Assembly: GCA_913058255.1 (NCBI GenBank)
Contig: CAJXQU010000003.1
Coordinates: forward strand, 62,001-126,000
Direction of reading: 5' to 3'
Length of the DNA stretch: 64,000 nucleotides
DNA from: an uncultured Pseudomonadota bacterium
GTDB lineage: Bacteria > Pseudomonadota > Gammaproteobacteria > CAJXQU01
In this document: in pieces, positions 56,248 to 64,000 of the stretch
Position numbering within the stretch: the stretch's first letter is position 1
How the letters are laid out: the number at the start of each line of letters is the position of its first letter
The notes under the pieces: model-generated
Database searches by the model: none
Told to the model about the DNA's origin: nothing
What the model saw: only the letters and a program-made list of their open reading frames with translations
Position numbers and translations under genes: made by a program

Positions 56248-58110
56248 ATGGCTAAAACAAACGAAAAATCAACGTCACCTGCTTCCAACTCGCCTATAGC
56301 AACAGACGAGCAGCGCTCCTTACTAAAGGAGTTAATCGCAAAAGGAAAAGAACAAGGTTATCTGACATATCACGAAGTCAACGACCACTTACCTGGTGAG
56401 ATTGTAGGTCCAGAACAGATAGAAGAAATCATAAGCATGATCAATGATATGGGGATTACTGTTCACGAAACAGCTCCCGATATGGACACGCTTCTAATGT
56501 CAGATAATGCGGTTACCGACAGTGAAGAAGCTGCCGAAGAGGCCGCCGCCGCACTCGCTTTAGTCGAAAATGATTTTGGCCGAACAACCGATCCTGTGCG
56601 TATGTACATGCGCGAGATGGGTACTGTAGATCTACTCACGCGTGAAGGCGAGATCGTTATCGCAAAACGCATCGAAGATGGTTTGAGTCAAGTGCTTGCC
56701 GCGCTTTCGGATTTTCCTTATATCATGCATCAGGTCTTTGCAGAATACGATAAAGTTACTGTTGAAGAAATCAAATTAACCGATGTCATTTCAGGATTTT
56801 TTGATCCAAATGAAGAAGCAGCTCAACCAGCTCCTCGTCCATCTGAAGATGATAATTCTGATGATGATGACGATTCTGAAGAAGAAGAGGATCCGAATGC
56901 CTTAGATCCTGACGAGGCTAGAGAGCGCTTTATTGCAATGGCAAAACTTCATGACAACGTTTTGGCTTCTACGGAAGCGAATGGACGAGAAAATGAAGAG
57001 ACTAAATCACTAAGAACAGAACTTGCTGAGCGCTTCCGCGAGCTTAAATTTACACCAAAACTAATTGATCGCTTAAACAAACAAGTTCGTGCGATTGTCG
57101 ACGAAGTTCGCAAACAAGAAAAAGATATCATGACTGCCTGTATTAAAAAATCAGGTATGCCACGTAAAGATTTTATTGCTTCTTTTCAAGATAATGAAAC
57201 AAATCAAGAGTGGACGAACCAGCTAATCTCCGCAGGTAAAGGCTGGTCTGAAAAACTTAAGACTGAACAAGAGCTAATACAATATGCTCAAAAGCGTCTT
57301 CTTGCACTTGAAGTAAATTCAAACATGCCGATTGTTGAAATCAAAGAGATCAACCGCCGTATGTCTATTGGTGAAGCAAAAGCCCGCCGCGCGAAAAAAG
57401 AAATGGTCGAAGCGAACTTGCGACTTGTAATTTCTATTGCTAAAAAATACACCAATCGTGGCTTGCTATTCCTTGATCTAATCCAAGAAGGCAATATCGG
57501 CTTGATGAAAGCCGTAGATAAATTTGAATACCGTCGTGGTTACAAATTTTCAACCTACGCAACATGGTGGATCAGACAAGCTATTACACGCTCGATCGCG
57601 GATCAAGCTAGAACAATACGTATTCCAGTCCATATGATCGAAACGATCAACAAACTAAACCGTATTTCACGTCAGATACTACAAGAAATGGGTAGAGAAC
57701 CAACACCTGAAGAGCTCGCAGAGCGTATGCAAATGCCAGAAGACAAGGTGAGGAAAGTATTAAAAATAGCGAAAGAGCCGATTTCAATGGAAACACCTAT
57801 CGGTGATGATGAGGATTCTCATTTAGGAGACTTCATCGAAGATATCAATATACAAGCTCCTGTTGACTCTGCCACATTCGAAGGTCTATGTAGAACCACG
57901 AGTGATGTATTAGAAGGATTAACACCACGTGAAGCAAAAGTTCTTAGAATGCGTTTTGGCATAGGAATGAATACCGATCACACTCTTGAAGAAGTCGGAA
58001 AGCAGTTTGATGTAACCCGTGAGCGTATTCGACAAATTGAAGCAAAAGCATTAAGAAAACTGCGCCACCCTTCAAGATCTGAACAGCTAAGGACTTTCCT
58101 AGATAACTAG
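56248..58110 (+). CDS. rpoD: RNA polymerase sigma-70 factor
   Basis: A 620-residue primary sigma factor. Region 1.1 is at the N-terminus, followed by NDMGITVHE and region 1.2 ([21 protein letters not shown]). The non-conserved region holds a highly acidic run ([16 protein letters not shown]). Regions 2.3-2.4 contain [20 protein letters not shown] and [15 protein letters not shown]; region 4.2 has [21 protein letters not shown]. It is the last gene of the macromolecular-synthesis operon. Confidence 0.99.
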   Translation: MAKTNEKSTSPASNSPIATDEQRSLLKELIAKGKEQGYLTYHEVNDHLPGEIVGPEQIEEIISMINDMGITVHETAPDMDTLLMSDNAVTDSEEAAEEAAAALALVENDFGRTTDPVRMYMREMGTVDLLTREGEIVIAKRIEDGLSQVLAALSDFPYIMHQVFAEYDKVTVEEIKLTDVISGFFDPNEEAAQPAPRPSEDDNSDDDDDSEEEEDPNALDPDEARERFIAMAKLHDNVLASTEANGRENEETKSLRTELAERFRELKFTPKLIDRLNKQVRAIVDEVRKQEKDIMTACIKKSGMPRKDFIASFQDNETNQEWTNQLISAGKGWSEKLKTEQELIQYAQKRLLALEVNSNMPIVEIKEINRRMSIGEAKARRAKKEMVEANLRLVISIAKKYTNRGLLFLDLIQEGNIGLMKAVDKFEYRRGYKFSTYATWWIRQAITRSIADQARTIRIPVHMIETINKLNRISRQILQEMGREPTPEELAERMQMPEDKVRKVLKIAKEPISMETPIGDDEDSHLGDFIEDINIQAPVDSATFEGLCRTTSDVLEGLTPREAKVLRMRFGIGMNTDHTLEEVGKQFDVTRERIRQIEAKALRKLRHPSRSEQLRTFLDN

Positions 58111-58115
58111 AGTAA

Positions 58116-58154
58116 TTGAGCAGGATCATGATTAATTAACATGATCCTGCTCAA
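58116..58154 (+). terminator. Long hairpin after rpoD
   Basis: A perfect 15-bp inverted repeat (TTGAGCAGGATCATG and complement) with a nine-base ATTAATTAA loop, five bases after the rpoD stop. No T-run follows, so this may act as a terminator with help or as an RNA-end stabiliser. Confidence 0.6.
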
Positions 58155-58204
58155 AGATCTTTCAGCAATCCAAACCGTCCGTTATACTTCACACCCCATA
58201 ATAC

Positions 58205-58281
58205 GGGCCTGTAGCTCAGTTGGTTAGAGCAGTGGACTCATAATCCATTGGTCGGAGGTTCGAGTCCTCCCGGGCCCACCA
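58205..58281 (+). tRNA. tRNA-Ile2 (CAU anticodon, lysidine type)
   Basis: A 77-base tRNA with encoded CCA end. The acceptor G1-G2-G3-C4-C5-T6-G7 pairs with its 3' strand, with one G-U wobble. The D-arm (GTAGCTCAGTTGGTTAGAGC), the anticodon loop ACTCATAAT and a T-arm GGTTCGAGTCC are canonical. The CAU anticodon is shared by Met and Ile2; the C4-G69 and C5-G68 pairs match the determinants used by the lysidine synthase TilS, so Ile2 is favoured over elongator Met. A TATACT box lies at 58193. Confidence 0.9.
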
Positions 58282-58315
58282 TATTTATCACGTAACATTA
58301 TCGATAAATATGGTG
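58277..58315 (+). repeat. Inverted repeat built on the tRNA 3' end
   Basis: CACCATATTTATC (58277-58289) and its perfect complement GATAAATATGGTG (58303-58315) flank 13 bases. The left arm includes the last five bases of the tRNA (CACCA). No T-run follows. It could be a processing or termination hairpin in the precursor. Confidence 0.7.
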
Positions 58316-58398
58316 TTGTACTTCACTATGCAAGCACGCTTGTTAACTAAATATAATACTCTCTGAACTATTTATACTCTGTTCAGAAAGTTAAATAC

Positions 58399-58920
58399 CT
58401 ATAACCAGGGTCGCTCATCGTCAAGTCCTTCAACATGGAACTTCTTGCTTTTCTCCATAACCTCTTTACGCAGTGCATTCCGCATCTGTGCAGCTTCGAA
58501 AAGCTTCACTTCTACTTCTGAGACGACCTCTAATGGAGGGAGCTCTTGTGTCTCACCAGACTCATCCTTCGCGACCATCGTAAAATAACATGAGTTAGTA
58601 TGTCGTGATTCATGAGTTTGTAAGTTTTCGGCAACGACTTTGACACCAACCTCCATAGAGGTTCTGCCAACATAATTCACATTGGCTTTAAATGTTACTA
58701 GTTCACCAACATAAATGGGCTCCTTAAAATACACCTGATCGAGGAATAGAGTGACAACATAGCTTTGCGAATATCTTGCGGCACAAGAGTACGCAACCTG
58801 ATCAAGTAATTTTAATAAAGCCCCCCCATGAACAACTCCCGAAAAATTCGCCATATCTGGCGTCATCAAGACCGTCATATAAAGGGACTTCCTTTGCTTC
58901 AACGTTTTATTTTTATCCAT
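58399..58920 (-). CDS. Acyl-CoA thioesterase, hotdog fold (YciA/BACH type)
   Basis: A 173-residue single hotdog-domain thioesterase. The PDMANFSGVVHGGALLKLLDQVAY block holds the catalytic region (GxVHGG and Asp), followed by VYFKEPIYVGELVTF and ANVNYVGRTSMEVGV. It hydrolyses acyl-CoA esters; chain length is not determined. The C-terminus has an extension of charged helix (EAAQMRNALRKEVMEKSKK). Confidence 0.9.
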   Translation of the reverse strand: MDKNKTLKQRKSLYMTVLMTPDMANFSGVVHGGALLKLLDQVAYSCAARYSQSYVVTLFLDQVYFKEPIYVGELVTFKANVNYVGRTSMEVGVKVVAENLQTHESRHTNSCYFTMVAKDESGETQELPPLEVVSEVEVKLFEAAQMRNALRKEVMEKSKKFHVEGLDDERPWL

Positions 58921-59345
58921 GACCTACTTCCTTAATTTATAATTCTGTTTGAATTGAGACCACTATTTGGGACTTATCTATTCGTACTAAATCAAACCAT
59001 CTAGTCGTTGATACTCAAAATTCAATTGTTTCCCACTAACCGACTCTTTACTGTTCTTGTACACTATAGTGACAAAAATAATAATCTAACCATAACTTCA
59101 AGATAGGTAAGGTATTTTCAGAAAGGCTGTAGCTAGAGAACTCATTAACCAACATTCAAAAATGCCATTAATTTGTTTAGATGTACCAAGAAAATTTACA
59201 GGTAACAATAGCACATACAGCCATTAATATTTAACCATTGAGCATCAGGCACTTTTAAATATAATGAAAACACGCTGATAAAGATCCAAAAGACAATTTC
59301 ACACTGCTGCTTTTGAAACAACCGAAATTTTCGAATGTCATTCCT

Positions 59346-59367
59346 CTATAAATAATATTATTTATAG
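59346..59367. promoter_or_regulatory. Perfect 22-bp palindrome upstream of the bactofilin promoter
   Basis: CTATAAATAATATTATTTATAG is its own reverse complement over 22 bp. It lies 67 bp before the -24 element of the sigma-54-like promoter, in the range where an activator or repressor dimer could bind. It is AT-only apart from its ends, so chance is not negligible. Confidence 0.4.
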
Positions 59368-59433
59368 CTTTCAAGCACTCAAATGCAGTCATCTTTTGGT
59401 AATGAACATCATTACTTTTAATCTCTTAAAAAA

Positions 59434-59449
59434 TGGCATAAGAACTGCT
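59434..59449 (+). promoter_or_regulatory. Sigma-54 (-24/-12) promoter of the bactofilin gene
   Basis: TGGCATAAGAACTGCT fits the consensus TGGCAY-R-N4-TTGCW at every fixed place but one (C for the first T of TTGC). The invariant GG and GC doublets are correctly spaced. Transcription would start near 59460, giving a leader of about 30 bases with GGAGG before the ATG at 59491. Confidence 0.7.
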
Positions 59450-59490
59450 GTATTAATTCAATAAAAAATAATCCTTTGGAGGATTTCACA

Positions 59491-59814
59491 ATGAACGATT
59501 CTGTTGGATTAGTAGGAAAAAATGTTGAGGTTTCAGGTGAAATTAATTTCGAAGGAACTCTAAGAATTGAAGGAAAAGTAAAAGGTTTTATCCATGGAAA
59601 CACCGGCACCGTTTCCATTGGTAGTAGTGGTTCTGTTAAAGGCGATATTTCAGCAGATATCTGTATCGTTGATGGCCTTTTAGAAGGCGATCTTACCGCT
59701 ATGACTCGAGTTGAAATCACTAGGACAGGCCAAGTAGAAGGTAACGTTACCACCAAAGAACTTATAATTGCTGAAGGAGCTGTCTTAGCTGGAAACCTTG
59801 TGATGAGTAAATAA
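59491..59814 (+). CDS. Bactofilin
   Basis: A 107-residue polymer-forming cytoskeletal protein. Started at ATG 59491 because GGAGG lies at the right distance and the upstream extension is weak. The whole chain is made of beta-helix turns such as GTLRIEGKVKGFIHGN and ITRTGQVEGNVTTKELII. It has short, uncharged tails at both ends. Bactofilins assemble without nucleotide and place wall, stalk or polar enzymes. It stands alone under its own promoter. Confidence 0.93.
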   Translation: MNDSVGLVGKNVEVSGEINFEGTLRIEGKVKGFIHGNTGTVSIGSSGSVKGDISADICIVDGLLEGDLTAMTRVEITRTGQVEGNVTTKELIIAEGAVLAGNLVMSK

Positions 59815-59879
59815 ACGCATACCATTAGAAAACTGAGGTTGATCCCAAAGCAAGCATATTTTGAATATGCTCAAGGATA

Positions 59880-59908
59880 ATAACCTTCCGTCAATTTTAA
59901 AAGGTTAT
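59880..59908 (+). terminator. Weak hairpin after the bactofilin gene
   Basis: ATAACCTT and AAGGTTAT form an 8-bp stem with a 13-base loop; a further small hairpin AGCATATT/AATATGCT is at 59853-59871. No T-run follows. One of these may end the bactofilin message. Confidence 0.35.
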
Positions 59909-59995
59909 AACAAAAAATCTCTCACCACATCTACGCCCTATTTCAGGTAGACTAAGCAGTCAATTTTACATTGCTCATAGCTAAGAACTGATCGC

Positions 59996-61081
59996 ATGAA
60001 AGAATCCTTACTCTTAAAACTTGAAAACCTGTCTGAGCGCAAAACTGAACTTGAAGGCATGTTGTCCGCACCAGAAATTATTAATGACCAGACAAAGTTT
60101 CGCGAATTATCACGCGAATATGCTGAAGTTGACCCTGTTGTCATTTGTTTTCATAAATATAATGAGAATCAGGAAGCTATTTCTAGCGCCCAAGAAATGA
60201 TGAAAGATTCGGATCCTGACATGCGCGAGATGGCCGTTGAGGAGATGAAAGAAGCAGAAGCCAATATTGAAGCTTTGGAACAAGAGCTACAAGTTTTACT
60301 CTTACCGAGAGATCCTTCCGATAATAGCAATATCTTCCTTGAGATCCGCGCTGGAACAGGTGGTGATGAAGCCGCTCTTTTTGTCGGTGATTTGTTGCGC
60401 ATGTACACACGCTATGCAGAGTCTCAAAAATGGAGACTAGAACCGATCAGCCAAAACGTCAGTGAAGTGGGTGGTTATAAAGAGATGATCGTCCGGGTTA
60501 TTGGCCAAGGGGCATATTCTCGGCTTAAGTTCGAGTCTGGAGTCCATCGTGTACAACGTGTGCCCGAAACTGAATCTCAAGGACGTGTACACACTTCGGC
60601 TTGTACCATCGCTGTGCTGCCTGAAGTCGATGAAGTTGCGGAAATAGATATCAACCCAGCTGACATACGGATTGATACTTTTCGAGCCTCAGGCGCAGGT
60701 GGACAGCACGTTAATAAAACTGACTCCGCGATCCGCATCACCCATGTTCCTACAGGTGTAGTGGTAGAGTGTCAGGACGATCGTTCACAGCATAAAAATA
60801 AAGCCAGTGCGATGAATCTGCTCAAATCGAGATTATTATCAGCCGAGCGTGAGAAGCAAGAATCTGAACAAGCTGAAAATCGTCGCTCACTCGTCGGTAA
60901 TGGTGATCGATCTGAGCGCATTAGAACCTATAACTTCCCACAAGGTCGTGTGACCGATCATCGAATAAACCTAACTTTATACAAGCTAGACTCCATTATG
61001 GAAGGCGATGTCGATCAAGTTATTGAGCCATTGATTCAGGAACATCAGGCGGATCTATTCGCCTCTATGGCCGACTCATGA
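59996..61081 (+). CDS. prfA: Peptide chain release factor 1
   Basis: A 361-residue class I release factor. The GGQ loop [13 protein letters not shown] sits near residue 230, and the PxT-type specificity motif for RF1 lies in the region [15 protein letters not shown]. It ends translation at UAA and UAG and is modified on the GGQ Gln by PrmC, encoded next with a four-base overlap. Standard length. Confidence 0.98.
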   Translation: MKESLLLKLENLSERKTELEGMLSAPEIINDQTKFRELSREYAEVDPVVICFHKYNENQEAISSAQEMMKDSDPDMREMAVEEMKEAEANIEALEQELQVLLLPRDPSDNSNIFLEIRAGTGGDEAALFVGDLLRMYTRYAESQKWRLEPISQNVSEVGGYKEMIVRVIGQGAYSRLKFESGVHRVQRVPETESQGRVHTSACTIAVLPEVDEVAEIDINPADIRIDTFRASGAGGQHVNKTDSAIRITHVPTGVVVECQDDRSQHKNKASAMNLLKSRLLSAEREKQESEQAENRRSLVGNGDRSERIRTYNFPQGRVTDHRINLTLYKLDSIMEGDVDQVIEPLIQEHQADLFASMADS

Positions 61082-61929
61082 GCTCAGTCTCGACACTGCT
61101 CCGGCAGGGTCAGATAGCTTTAGCAGAATCAAGCAGTCCTCTTATTGACGTACAAATTCTGCTTTGTCATGTGCTTGAAGTTGATCGCAGCTATTTATAT
61201 ATGGCTCCAGAGGAAACTGTTCCAGCAATACAAGAAAATGAATTCCGTACACTCATTGCCCAGCGCCAAATAGGAACTCCCATATCTCATCTGACTGGCC
61301 GACGTGATTTCTGGTCACTGAATTTAAAAGTGAATGAACACACGCTTATCCCAAGACCTGAGACGGAACACCTTGTTGAAGCAGCTTTATCGATAATTCA
61401 AAAAGGTCAAGTCAGTAGAATAGCCGATTTAGGAACCGGTTCTGGTGCTATTGCGCTAGCCATCGGTAACGAGATCGAATCAAGCTTTCCACGCTGTCAA
61501 ATCATCGCCACCGATATTTCAGAAGAAGCCTTGTTGATCGCAGCAGAAAATCTCAAAACCTCAAAGCTCAAAAATGTCAGCCTCAAACAAGGTCGTTGGT
61601 GCGAAGCTTTCGATGCTGATGCTAAGTTCGATCTCATCGTCAGCAATCCTCCTTATGTTGCAGAAGGTCATCACCTCTTAGATGAAGGCGATGTCCGCTT
61701 TGAGCCACAACTTGCCCTGACCAGTGGTAGAGATGGCTTAGATGCTATACGTGAAATCATTCAAACTGCTCCTGATAATATGCAACCAAATGCTTGGTTG
61801 ATGTTCGAACATGGCTATGACCAAAAACAAGCCATTCAACAACTTTTCCTGCAACGTGGCTTTCAAGCGATCGAAACTACCCAAGATTATGCTAACCTAG
61901 ATAGAGTAACCATTGGGCAATGGCCATAA
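61078..61929 (+). CDS. prmC: Release factor glutamine methyltransferase
   Basis: A 283-residue SAM-dependent enzyme that methylates the GGQ glutamine of release factors. It has the SAM loop [15 protein letters not shown] and the catalytic NPPY in [11 protein letters not shown], plus [12 protein letters not shown] ahead of the core. It overlaps prfA by four bases (ATGA), so the enzyme and its main substrate are made together. Confidence 0.97.
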   Translation: MSSVSTLLRQGQIALAESSSPLIDVQILLCHVLEVDRSYLYMAPEETVPAIQENEFRTLIAQRQIGTPISHLTGRRDFWSLNLKVNEHTLIPRPETEHLVEAALSIIQKGQVSRIADLGTGSGAIALAIGNEIESSFPRCQIIATDISEEALLIAAENLKTSKLKNVSLKQGRWCEAFDADAKFDLIVSNPPYVAEGHHLLDEGDVRFEPQLALTSGRDGLDAIREIIQTAPDNMQPNAWLMFEHGYDQKQAIQQLFLQRGFQAIETTQDYANLDRVTIGQWP

Positions 61930-62123
61930 ACATGAATTTAGCAGCGTGGAAGCAAAAGGTTCAAGCCGCAAGAACTGAAACAGTTCAAGGTTGGGATAAA
62001 CAAGTAATACAAGCTTATCATTCCTATCATCAACTTCGTAAAAACTCGCTGGATCTAGAGAATCGTTCACGTCATTGGCGTCAATATCTACGCAACAAAC
62101 CTTCTTCAGAATACATTAAATGA
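61920..62123 (+). CDS. Small hypothetical protein between prmC and moeB
   Basis: A 67-residue basic, Gln/Arg-rich protein (KQKVQAARTETVQGWDKQV and ENRSRHWRQYLRNK). It overlaps the prmC stop at its start and the moeB start at its end (ATGA), which supports real translation. A second start at ATG 61932 is as likely. It lacks the C-terminal Gly-Gly of a sulfur carrier. No family recognised. Confidence 0.6.
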   Translation: MAINMNLAAWKQKVQAARTETVQGWDKQVIQAYHSYHQLRKNSLDLENRSRHWRQYLRNKPSSEYIK

Positions 62124-62881
62124 AAGACGAACAATTGCTCCGCTACAGCCGCCAGATCATGCTTCCTGAAATGGACATCGAAGGCCAGCAAAAACTTTTA
62201 AACTCAACCGTTATGTTGATCGGTTTGGGCGGTCTTGGCTCTCCCGTTTCCATGTATCTTGCCAGTGCTGGAATCGGTCATTTAGTTCTGGTGGATTTTG
62301 ACACCGTTGAGTTATCCAACTTGCAAAGACAAATTGTGCATTCGAGCACCGATATTGATCGAGAAAAAGTTGAGTCCGCTAAAGACCGATTGCTCGGATT
62401 AAACCCTGATTGCAAAATAACCACCATTAATAAGCAGCTTGATGACAACGAACTAGCAGAACAGGCTCGTTTAGTTGATGTCCTAATTGATGGCAGCGAT
62501 AACTTCGCGACACGTTTTGCTGTTAACAAAGCCTCAGTAGAAACTAAAACCGCATTAGTCTCAGGTGCGGCGATTCGGTTTGAAGGTCAAGTCAGTGTCT
62601 TTGATCCAAACCAAGAATCGAGTCCTTGCTATCGCTGTTTATATAGCGATGAAGAAATGGCAGCTGAAACCTGCAGCCAGACGGGAGTCGTTGCACCTTT
62701 GCTCGGCGTGATAGGTTCTATGCAAGCTCTAGAGGCAATCAAACTGATCACAAATATCGGCAATAATTTAATTGGAAAATTATTATTATTCGACGCCATG
62801 TCATCAGAATTTCAGACGATGAAATTTAAGAAAGATCCAGCCTGCCCTATTTGTGGCCCTCTCTCTGGAGGAGGCTTCTAG
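62120..62881 (+). CDS. moeB: MoeB/ThiF/HesA-type adenylyltransferase
   Basis: A 253-residue E1-like enzyme. The ATP-binding GLGGLGSPVSMYLASAG, DFDTVELSNLQRQ and DGSDNFATR motifs match MoeB. The zinc cysteines are CYRC near residue 172 and CPIC near the C-terminus. It activates the C-terminal glycine of a sulfur carrier such as MoaD or ThiS. The next gene encodes a JAMM peptidase, so it may serve a carrier other than MoaD. The symbol is by similarity. Confidence 0.9.
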   Translation: MKDEQLLRYSRQIMLPEMDIEGQQKLLNSTVMLIGLGGLGSPVSMYLASAGIGHLVLVDFDTVELSNLQRQIVHSSTDIDREKVESAKDRLLGLNPDCKITTINKQLDDNELAEQARLVDVLIDGSDNFATRFAVNKASVETKTALVSGAAIRFEGQVSVFDPNQESSPCYRCLYSDEEMAAETCSQTGVVAPLLGVIGSMQALEAIKLITNIGNNLIGKLLLFDAMSSEFQTMKFKKDPACPICGPLSGGGF

Positions 62882-62885
62882 AGAA

Positions 62886-63287
62886 ATGTCTTTCATCTTG
62901 CCTCAAGTACTAAAGCAGCACATGTTAGATCACGTTTTAGAAACGCCCGAAGTCGAGGTCTGCGGATTATTGGCTGGCAATACTTCAGGCCTAACCAGCC
63001 TTTATCGAATCCCAAACATTGCAGACGATCCGACAACAACATTTTATATGCAGCCCCAAGCTCAAATAGCTGCGCTGCAAACAATGCGGCAGTCAGGCGA
63101 GCAACTTTGTGGAATTTATCATTCTCATCCTAACAGCGGAGCATCACCATCAAACAAAGATCGAGAACAAGCAGCCTACCCTGGGACGGCTTACTTCATC
63201 GTGTCCTTAATGTCGCCCGAACCCGTCATTGGATCGTTTATGTTTGATGGCGAAATATTTCAAGATCTTGAAATAGAAATTGATTGA
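62886..63287 (+). CDS. JAMM/MPN+ metalloprotease-like protein (M67 family)
   Basis: A 133-residue protein with the JAMM zinc site: an early Glu (EVCGLLAG) and HSHPNSGASPSNKD, matching H-x-H-x7-S-x2-D. The start at ATG 62886, five bases after moeB, is favoured over ATG 62853, which overlaps moeB. Bacterial members such as Mec cleave residues from the tail of sulfur-carrier proteins. The pairing with a MoeB-like enzyme fits that scheme. Confidence 0.9.
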   Translation: MSFILPQVLKQHMLDHVLETPEVEVCGLLAGNTSGLTSLYRIPNIADDPTTTFYMQPQAQIAALQTMRQSGEQLCGIYHSHPNSGASPSNKDREQAAYPGTAYFIVSLMSPEPVIGSFMFDGEIFQDLEIEID

Positions 63288-63288
63288 T

Positions 63289-63978
63289 TTATTCCAACCA
63301 CTTTTCTAATAAATCTCCCATTTTTTCTACACTCATCGGCGGCTTCGCTGACTCAAACCAAATTACCGACTGAGCGGCGATCATCGCCGCTAAAGCGTTA
63401 CCATTACTCAAACCAGAATCATCACGACAGGCATTCGGCTCCTTTGAGACAATATTGAATGCAGCACCTAACACTTTCTCTCGATCACTAGAGCGAAATT
63501 GTGAAGCGGCACTTGCGGGATCAGATGACAAAACGTCCATTTGAGCAACGGGCTTCTTCATCACCGTCATGACAAACTGCATCAAACTATCCAGTGAGTC
63601 AGGCACCGTTATCCCCTGCGCATTTAACCAACGATAAAACTCCGCAGGACTCACTTTCCAATCGCCTGTTTCATCATCAAGGTTCAGGACATTTGGCCCT
63701 GCATCTGTGGGTGATACACTTTCAAAAGCTTCCCAGGCTGCCGTTTCTAGTTCTTCAAATCCAGCTACGTTAAATAGCTCGGCCCATTTTTCAGGATCTA
63801 AACCTATCGCGAGAGGCATGCCTTCGTCACGCAAACTCCAATTCTCCTTTCGGATCCATTTCTCATAAATTTTTTGTTGGTCAAAAGGATCTTGCTCAAG
63901 GTTTTCTGTTATCTTTTCTAGTGCGGCATTTCCTAAATCAAACATTGCCTGAACCAGCTTATCCGCCGAATCACTCAT
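63289..63978 (-). CDS. Hypothetical protein, probably soluble
   Basis: A 229-residue acidic protein with no signal peptide or membrane segment. Its helical N-terminus (LVQAMFDLGNAALEKITENL) is followed by a mixed region with several tryptophans (WAELF, AAWEAF, WKVSP, YRWLNAQG). No motif is recognised. It converges with the JAMM gene, only one base lying between the two stops, so it belongs to a separate unit that starts near the window end. Confidence 0.6.
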   Translation of the reverse strand: MSDSADKLVQAMFDLGNAALEKITENLEQDPFDQQKIYEKWIRKENWSLRDEGMPLAIGLDPEKWAELFNVAGFEELETAAWEAFESVSPTDAGPNVLNLDDETGDWKVSPAEFYRWLNAQGITVPDSLDSLMQFVMTVMKKPVAQMDVLSSDPASAASQFRSSDREKVLGAAFNIVSKEPNACRDDSGLSNGNALAAMIAAQSVIWFESAKPPMSVEKMGDLLEKWLE

Positions 63979-64000
63979 GGCTCATTATCTCCAAATAGCA

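Larger units (their letters stand above)
58921..59490. other. 570-bp intergenic region before the bactofilin gene
   Basis: An AT-rich stretch without any gene I can support. It contains a perfect 22-bp palindrome (59346-59367) and a sigma-54-like promoter (59434-59449) leading to the bactofilin gene. The left part, up to about 59300, shows no strong hairpin or long frame. Confidence 0.6.

Noticed and set aside
58205-58281. tRNA-Met (elongator) for the CAU tRNA
   Set aside because: The C4-G69 and C5-G68 acceptor pairs fit the lysidine-modified Ile2 tRNA better. A search with tRNA identity models would settle it.
58277-58315. tRNA 3' end repeat as an integration (att) site of a mobile element
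   Set aside because: The second copy is inverted and only 13 bp long, with ordinary housekeeping genes following and no integrase.

Overview
The window is an ordinary chromosomal segment of a low-to-mid GC gammaproteobacterium. It carries housekeeping blocks typical of that class: mnmG-rsmG; rpsU-yqeY-dnaG-rpoD divergent from tsaD; prfA-prmC-moeB; glyQ-glyS-gmhB-plsC; trxA-rho; folB-folK; and the slt, cca, uppP, dgkA, ampG and mlaC genes. Two proteins with PEP-CTERM sorting tails, together with exopolysaccharide-type glycosyltransferases, point to a free-living, probably aquatic, exosortase-bearing lineage of the Methylophaga/Cycloclasticus kind. That placement is an inference. No rRNA, CRISPR array, transposase or prophage was seen.

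Layout. 1-2.0 kb: rsmG (cut by the window edge) and mnmG. 2.2-6.6 kb: three tandem prepilin paralogues, a strong terminator, a two-gene ABC transporter, a membrane-anchored protein and an amber-interrupted small membrane gene. 6.6-15.3 kb: mixed metabolic genes (gamma-carbonic anhydrase family, lipase, dgkA, M20 peptidase, hydroxyacid dehydrogenase, plsY, folB/folK, a lipoprotein, a MidA-type methyltransferase, uppP). 15.4-19.8 kb: a surface-polysaccharide operon (deacetylase, GT2, GT4, secreted protein). 19.9-21.8 kb: an accessory island with a small membrane gene whose stop codon runs into an attC-like hairpin, three 70-bp tandem repeats with conserved pairing potential, and a class II Fic protein. 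21.9-29.7 kb: cca, slt, a TauE exporter, a decayed YjbQ-family pseudogene, mlaC, cupin, ion channel, Nudix and HIT genes. 29.8-35.9 kb: a minus-strand housekeeping block (rho, trxA, plsC, gmhB, glyS, glyQ). 36.3-43.9 kb: a signalling cluster with a degenerate receiver/Hpt protein, a hybrid histidine kinase and a REC-PAS-GGDEF-EAL protein. 44-50.4 kb: a Gld-like ABC system and ampG. 50.5-52.3 kb: the two PEP-CTERM paralogues. 52.4-58.3 kb: tsaD, the macromolecular-synthesis operon and tRNA-Ile2. 58.4-64 kb: thioesterase, a bactofilin behind a sigma-54-like promoter, prfA, prmC, a small unknown, moeB, a JAMM protease and an unknown gene.

Themes. Much of the non-housekeeping content concerns the cell surface and its control: prepilins plus an ABC transporter, polysaccharide synthesis, PEP-CTERM proteins, cyclic-di-GMP signalling and a bactofilin. 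No exosortase gene is in the window, so the PEP-CTERM proteins must depend on one elsewhere. The least explained element is the structured 70-bp tandem repeat in front of the fic gene, next to the attC-like site.
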